The position numbers were made by a program, and so were the translations under genes. From contig CAYXGZ010000021.1 of NCBI GenBank assembly GCA_964464755.1, forward strand, positions 1 through 59,907: 59,907 nucleotides of DNA. Direction: 5' to 3'. Positions 56,925 to 59,907 of this stretch are shown here, piece by piece. This DNA comes from CAYXGZ01 sp964464755. Its GTDB lineage: Bacteria > Planctomycetota > MHYJ01 > JACPRB01. Numbering within the stretch: position 1 is the stretch's first letter; each line of letters opens with the position of its first letter. Below the pieces are notes generated by a model. It was given only the letters and a program-made list of their open reading frames with translations. It was not told where the DNA came from and did no database searches.

Positions 56925-57887
56925 ATGTCGAGGATCGCCGCCCTGGTCGTCGCCTTCGCCGCCGTCCTGCCCGCCCTGGCGCAGGATCCGCCGAAGCCCT
57001 CGAGCCCGCTCGCCGTCACCCTGGCCGCCGACAAGGCCAAGGTCCTCATCGGGGACGACGTGCAGCTCGAGGTCCGCATCGAGAACACCGGCGACAAGGA
57101 CGCCGACATCGCCGAGCCCTGTTTCGAGGACCGGAGCATCTCCTTCGCCGTGAGCGCCGCGTTCTCCGGCGGCGGCGACCGCAAGAAGGACTACGTCCTC
57201 TCCGCGACCCGGCCGGACGCCCAGGTGATGACCCGCCTGCCGCTCCCGCGCGTCACCCTCGGCGCGAAGAAGTCGGTCACGTTCGCCATCCGCTTCCCGG
57301 CGATCGCGGTCGGGAAGTACGCCTACACCGCGAAGTACGCCGACGGCGGGACCGAGGCCGTGTCCTCCGCGGCCGTCAACGTCGAGGTCGAGGCCGCGAC
57401 GTCCGGCGGCCGGCTCGCCGCGATCGTCGAGCCCAAGGACGGCGACCCGTTCACGATCTGGCTCGCCGCCGACCAGTCGCCCGCGAACGTCACGAATTTC
57501 GCGAGCCTCGTGAAGCGCGGCTTCTACAACGACATGCTCGTCCACCGGATCGTGAAGAGCAGCTGGATCCAGACCGGCTGCCCCTACGGCCTCGGGATCG
57601 GCGGCCCCGGCTACGCCTGCAAGGCGGAGCTGGATCCGGCCAAGGAGTTCTCCAAGCTCGACGTGGCGCTGTCCGGGTTCGAGAAGATGACCGGGTACAC
57701 CGGGTCCCAGTTCTTCATCCTGCTCAGCCCCATCGCCTCGCTGAAGGGCAAGTACACGCCGCTCGGCCAGGTCGACAAGGCCGACGAGGCCAAGGTCGAC
57801 GCGATCGGCAAGAAGCCCGTCGACAAGACGACGGACGCGCCGACGCCCCCGGTCACGATCAAGAGGATCTCGCTGGCGGTGAAGTGA
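56925..57887 (+). CDS. Secreted divergent cyclophilin-like protein (320 aa)
   Basis: Signal peptide MSRIAALVVAFAAVLPALAQ. The N-terminal domain (20-150) is a beta sandwich (DDVQLEVRIENTGDKDADIA) like that of the preceding protein. The C-terminal cyclophilin-like domain (about 160-315) shows FTIWLAADQSPANVTNFASL, VHRIVKSSWIQTGCPYGLG and SQFFILLSPIASLKGKYTPL, with the active-site Arg retained in VHRI. Divergence from standard PPIases is larger than in its neighbour, so isomerase activity is less sure. It lies 10 nt after the first cyclophilin and appears to be a tandem duplicate. Confidence 0.85.
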   Translation: MSRIAALVVAFAAVLPALAQDPPKPSSPLAVTLAADKAKVLIGDDVQLEVRIENTGDKDADIAEPCFEDRSISFAVSAAFSGGGDRKKDYVLSATRPDAQVMTRLPLPRVTLGAKKSVTFAIRFPAIAVGKYAYTAKYADGGTEAVSSAAVNVEVEAATSGGRLAAIVEPKDGDPFTIWLAADQSPANVTNFASLVKRGFYNDMLVHRIVKSSWIQTGCPYGLGIGGPGYACKAELDPAKEFSKLDVALSGFEKMTGYTGSQFFILLSPIASLKGKYTPLGQVDKADEAKVDAIGKKPVDKTTDAPTPPVTIKRISLAVK

Positions 57888-58663
57888 TGAAGACGCTGCT
57901 GCTGGCGGTGAAGGACCGGGTCGCGACGGTCACCGTCAACCGGCCGGACAAGATGAACGCGCTCACCTCGGAGGTGATCGCGGAGCTGACCGAGTGCCTG
58001 GCGGGGCTAAAGTCGGACGCCTCCGTCGGCGCGGTCGTGCTCACCGGCGCGGGGGAGAAGGCCTTCGTCGCGGGCGCCGACATCCAGGAGCTCTCGGGCC
58101 TGGACAACCCCGGCGGCACCGCCAACGCGCGCCGCGGCCAGACCATGACCCGCGCCATCGAGACCCTCGGCAAGCCCGTCGTCGCGGCCGTCAACGGCTT
58201 CGCGCTCGGCGGCGGCTGCGAGCTCGCGATGGCCTGCACCTGGCGCTACGCCTCGGAAAACGCGAAGTTCGGGCAGCCCGAGGTGAAGCTCGGCCTGATC
58301 TGCGGCTACGGCGGCACCCAGCGCCTCGCCCGGCTCGTCGGCCGCGGGCGCGCCCTCGAGCTACTGCTCACCGGGGACGTCGTCGACGCCGCCGAGGCCC
58401 TTCGGCTCGGGCTCGTCAACCGCGTCGTCAAGCGCGAGGAACTGCTCCCGGCCGCCGAGGCCTCCGCCCGCAAGGTGCTGGCGATGGGCCCTCTGGCCGT
58501 CCGGCGCACCCTCGAGTGCGTGGACGCCGGGCTGGACCTCGACCTCGACGCGGGCCTGGACCGCGAGGCCGTGGAATTCGGCCGCTGCTTCGAGACCTCC
58601 GACATGCGCGAGGGCACCCGGGCCTTCCTCGAGAAGCGCCCGGCCAAGTTCACCGGAGCGTAG
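57887..58663 (+). CDS. Enoyl-CoA hydratase (258 aa)
   Basis: Crotonase hydrating trans-2-enoyl-CoA. VNRPDKMNALTSEVI, oxyanion-hole LTGAGEKAFVAGADIQEL, NGFALGGGCELAMACTWRYA with catalytic Glu, and GQPEVKLGLICGYGGTQRL with the second Glu are all present. Length is standard. ATG 57887 shares one base with the previous stop (TGATG); a GTG one codon earlier is possible. It works with the Hbd-type dehydrogenase and thiolases of this cluster. Confidence 0.95.
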   Translation: MKTLLLAVKDRVATVTVNRPDKMNALTSEVIAELTECLAGLKSDASVGAVVLTGAGEKAFVAGADIQELSGLDNPGGTANARRGQTMTRAIETLGKPVVAAVNGFALGGGCELAMACTWRYASENAKFGQPEVKLGLICGYGGTQRLARLVGRGRALELLLTGDVVDAAEALRLGLVNRVVKREELLPAAEASARKVLAMGPLAVRRTLECVDAGLDLDLDAGLDREAVEFGRCFETSDMREGTRAFLEKRPAKFTGA

Positions 58664-58969
58664 ATGGCCCGACGGAAGAAGGCGTCCTGCCGGACCGACG
58701 ACCTGCTCTGCAACGTCCGGTTCGTGAAGGTCGCCTCCGTCCCCGACCTCGAGGTCGCCATGGCCCTCCAGGTCGCCCTCCGCGAGGCGCGCATCGCCTC
58801 CGTCATCATCAACGACGAGAAGCTCCAGGCGCGGAGCGAGACCGCCAGGCGCCAGGCCGTGAGCCACGTGGAGGGCTTCCGGCTCGAGGTCCAGGAGGAG
58901 TTCGCCGGCCGGGCGAGGGAGATCATCGAGGATCTCCTCGATCCCGAACACGGGGAGGTGACACCATGA
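58664..58969 (+). CDS. Small DUF2007-like protein (101 aa)
   Basis: The core VRFVKVASVPDLEVAMALQV followed by ALREARIASVIIND resembles the DUF2007 (putative signal-transducing, PII-like fold) pattern of 'A-x-x-x-x-L-x-x-x-GI'. The basic N-terminus has two Cys (Cys9, Cys16), and the C-terminus is acidic and helical. It starts immediately after the crotonase stop and overlaps the next thiolase by ATGA. Possibly regulatory; no direct evidence. Confidence 0.6.
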   Translation: MARRKKASCRTDDLLCNVRFVKVASVPDLEVAMALQVALREARIASVIINDEKLQARSETARRQAVSHVEGFRLEVQEEFAGRAREIIEDLLDPEHGEVTP

Positions 58970-59907
58970 GCGACCGCGATGCCGTCATCGTCGACGGGGC
59001 CCGCACGGCCTGGGCCGAGTACTCCGGCACGCCCGGGTACGGGCTCTTCAAGGACCTCAGCTCGGTCGAGCTGGGCGCCGCCGCGGCCCGCGCCGCGCTG
59101 CAGCGCTCCGGCGCCAAGCCCGAGTGGATCGACCACGTCATCTTCGGCAACGCGATGCAGACGAGCAGCGACGCGATCTACGGGGCCCGCCACGTCGGGC
59201 TCAAGGCCGGGTGCCGCATCGAGACGCCCGCCCTGACCGTCAACCGCCTCTGCGGGTCGGGCATCGAGGCCGTCTCGCTCGCCGCCCGCTTCCTCGCGGT
59301 GGGGGACGCGACCTGGGTGCTCGCCGGCGGCATGGAATCCATGAGCCAGGCCCCGCACGTGATCCGCGGCCTCCGCGGCGAGGCGGTCCGCTTCGGCGCC
59401 GAGCTGAAGATCGAGGACTCGCTCTTCGTGAACCTCAAGGACGGCTACTGCAACTGCTACATGGCCGAGACGGCGCAGAACTGCGCCAAGAAGTACGGCA
59501 TCTCGCGCCAGGACCAGGACGAGTTCGCGCTCCGCAGCCACCGGCTCGCGACGGAAGCCGTGAAGAGCGGCGTCTTCAAGTCCGAGATCGTCCCCGTCGC
59601 CGTGAAGCGGCGCCGGGAGGAGATCCAGGTCGCCACGGACGACCACGTCAAGCCGGACACGACGATCGAGAAGCTCGCCGCGCTGCCCGCCGCCTTCGGC
59701 AAGGACGGCACGGTGACGGCCGGGAACGCCAGCGGGATCGTGGACGGCGGCGCCGCCGTCGTCGTCACGACGGCCGCCGAGGCGGCCGCGAAGGGCCTCA
59801 AGCCCGTCGGGCGCATCGTCTCCCAGGCCTCGGTCGGCGTCGAGCCCGCCTACATGGGCATGGGCCCCGCGCCCGCCATCCGCGAGGCCGCGAAGCGCTC
59901 CGGCATC
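58966..59907 (+). CDS. Thiolase family protein, 3' end beyond the window (at least 314 aa)
   Basis: Second thiolase of the cluster. VDGARTAWAEYSGTPGYGLF at the N-terminus, nucleophilic Cys in TVNRLCGSGIEAVSLA, then GGMESMSQAPHVIRG and VTAGNASGIVDGGAAVVV. The C-terminal His/Cys motifs lie beyond the window. The frame is open to the last base. Substrate probably differs from the first thiolase at 53553 (longer or branched acyl-CoA), judging only from the presence of two copies. Confidence 0.93.
   Translation, partial: MSDRDAVIVDGARTAWAEYSGTPGYGLFKDLSSVELGAAAARAALQRSGAKPEWIDHVIFGNAMQTSSDAIYGARHVGLKAGCRIETPALTVNRLCGSGIEAVSLAARFLAVGDATWVLAGGMESMSQAPHVIRGLRGEAVRFGAELKIEDSLFVNLKDGYCNCYMAETAQNCAKKYGISRQDQDEFALRSHRLATEAVKSGVFKSEIVPVAVKRRREEIQVATDDHVKPDTTIEKLAALPAAFGKDGTVTAGNASGIVDGGAAVVVTTAAEAAAKGLKPVGRIVSQASVGVEPAYMGMGPAPAIREAAKRSGI

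Overview
The window is about 60 kb of very GC-rich bacterial DNA with almost no unused space. Genes are packed into operons in which consecutive genes usually overlap by ATGA, GTGA or TGATG. It carries the 5' part of a 23S rRNA gene that has its own promoter and no 16S gene upstream, large Ser/Thr kinases with extra domains, sigma-54-type pilin promoters, and many first genes whose start codon sits directly behind a -10 box (leaderless mRNAs). This combination suggests Planctomycetota or a related deep lineage. That placement is an inference from gene style, not a phylogenetic result.

Layout. 1-1546: 23S rRNA (minus strand), its long leader and promoter. 1547-9872: lipoproteins, a methyltransferase, a glycosyltransferase, a zinc-ribbon Ser/Thr kinase, leucyl aminopeptidase and an aminotransferase. 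9928-11951: enolase and phosphoglycerate mutase, convergent. 11961-15261 (minus) and 15357-22969 (plus): a divergent catabolic locus with tryptophan 2,3-dioxygenase, kynureninase and a zinc alcohol dehydrogenase on one side. On the other side is an eight-gene operon: aryl-CoA ligase, creatininase-family hydrolase, SDR, RidA, enoyl-CoA hydratase, acyl-CoA dehydrogenase, old-yellow-enzyme-like flavoprotein and metal-dependent hydrolase. Together they read as tryptophan to kynurenine to anthranilate to anthraniloyl-CoA and on to beta-oxidation-like steps. 22973-28547: a SulP transporter, a fused E1 dehydrogenase, Rieske and 7Fe ferredoxins and a Cld-like protein. 28593-34432: a second kinase, a zinc-ribbon/FliG-like protein and a membrane-anchored gluzincin-like protein. 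34433-35177: a 745-bp gene-free interval with promoter, structured sequence and a strong terminator, i.e. a candidate noncoding RNA of about 446 nt. 35178-36329: DUF2203, an IscU/NifU-like scaffold and an ArsC/Spx-like thioredoxin-fold protein whose catalytic Cys codon is an in-frame TGA, i.e. a probable selenoprotein. 36411-47792: seven translationally coupled genes encoding nine secreted amidohydrolase-fold domains, most without metal ligands. 47850-50982: tilS, pcm and a lipoprotein. 50983-53293: three related pilin-like proteins. 53553-59907: thiolases, 3-hydroxyacyl-CoA dehydrogenase, crotonase, two secreted cyclophilins and small unknowns.

The most notable items are (i) the UGA-containing ArsC-like gene with a downstream hairpin of the bacterial SECIS type, (ii) the tandem secreted amidohydrolase/pseudo-amidohydrolase operon, (iii) the unclassified structured RNA candidate, and (iv) a tryptophan/anthranilate operon that lacks the usual monooxygenase half and the usual formamidase but supplies plausible substitutes. 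No CRISPR array, insertion sequence, tRNA gene or origin was recognised.
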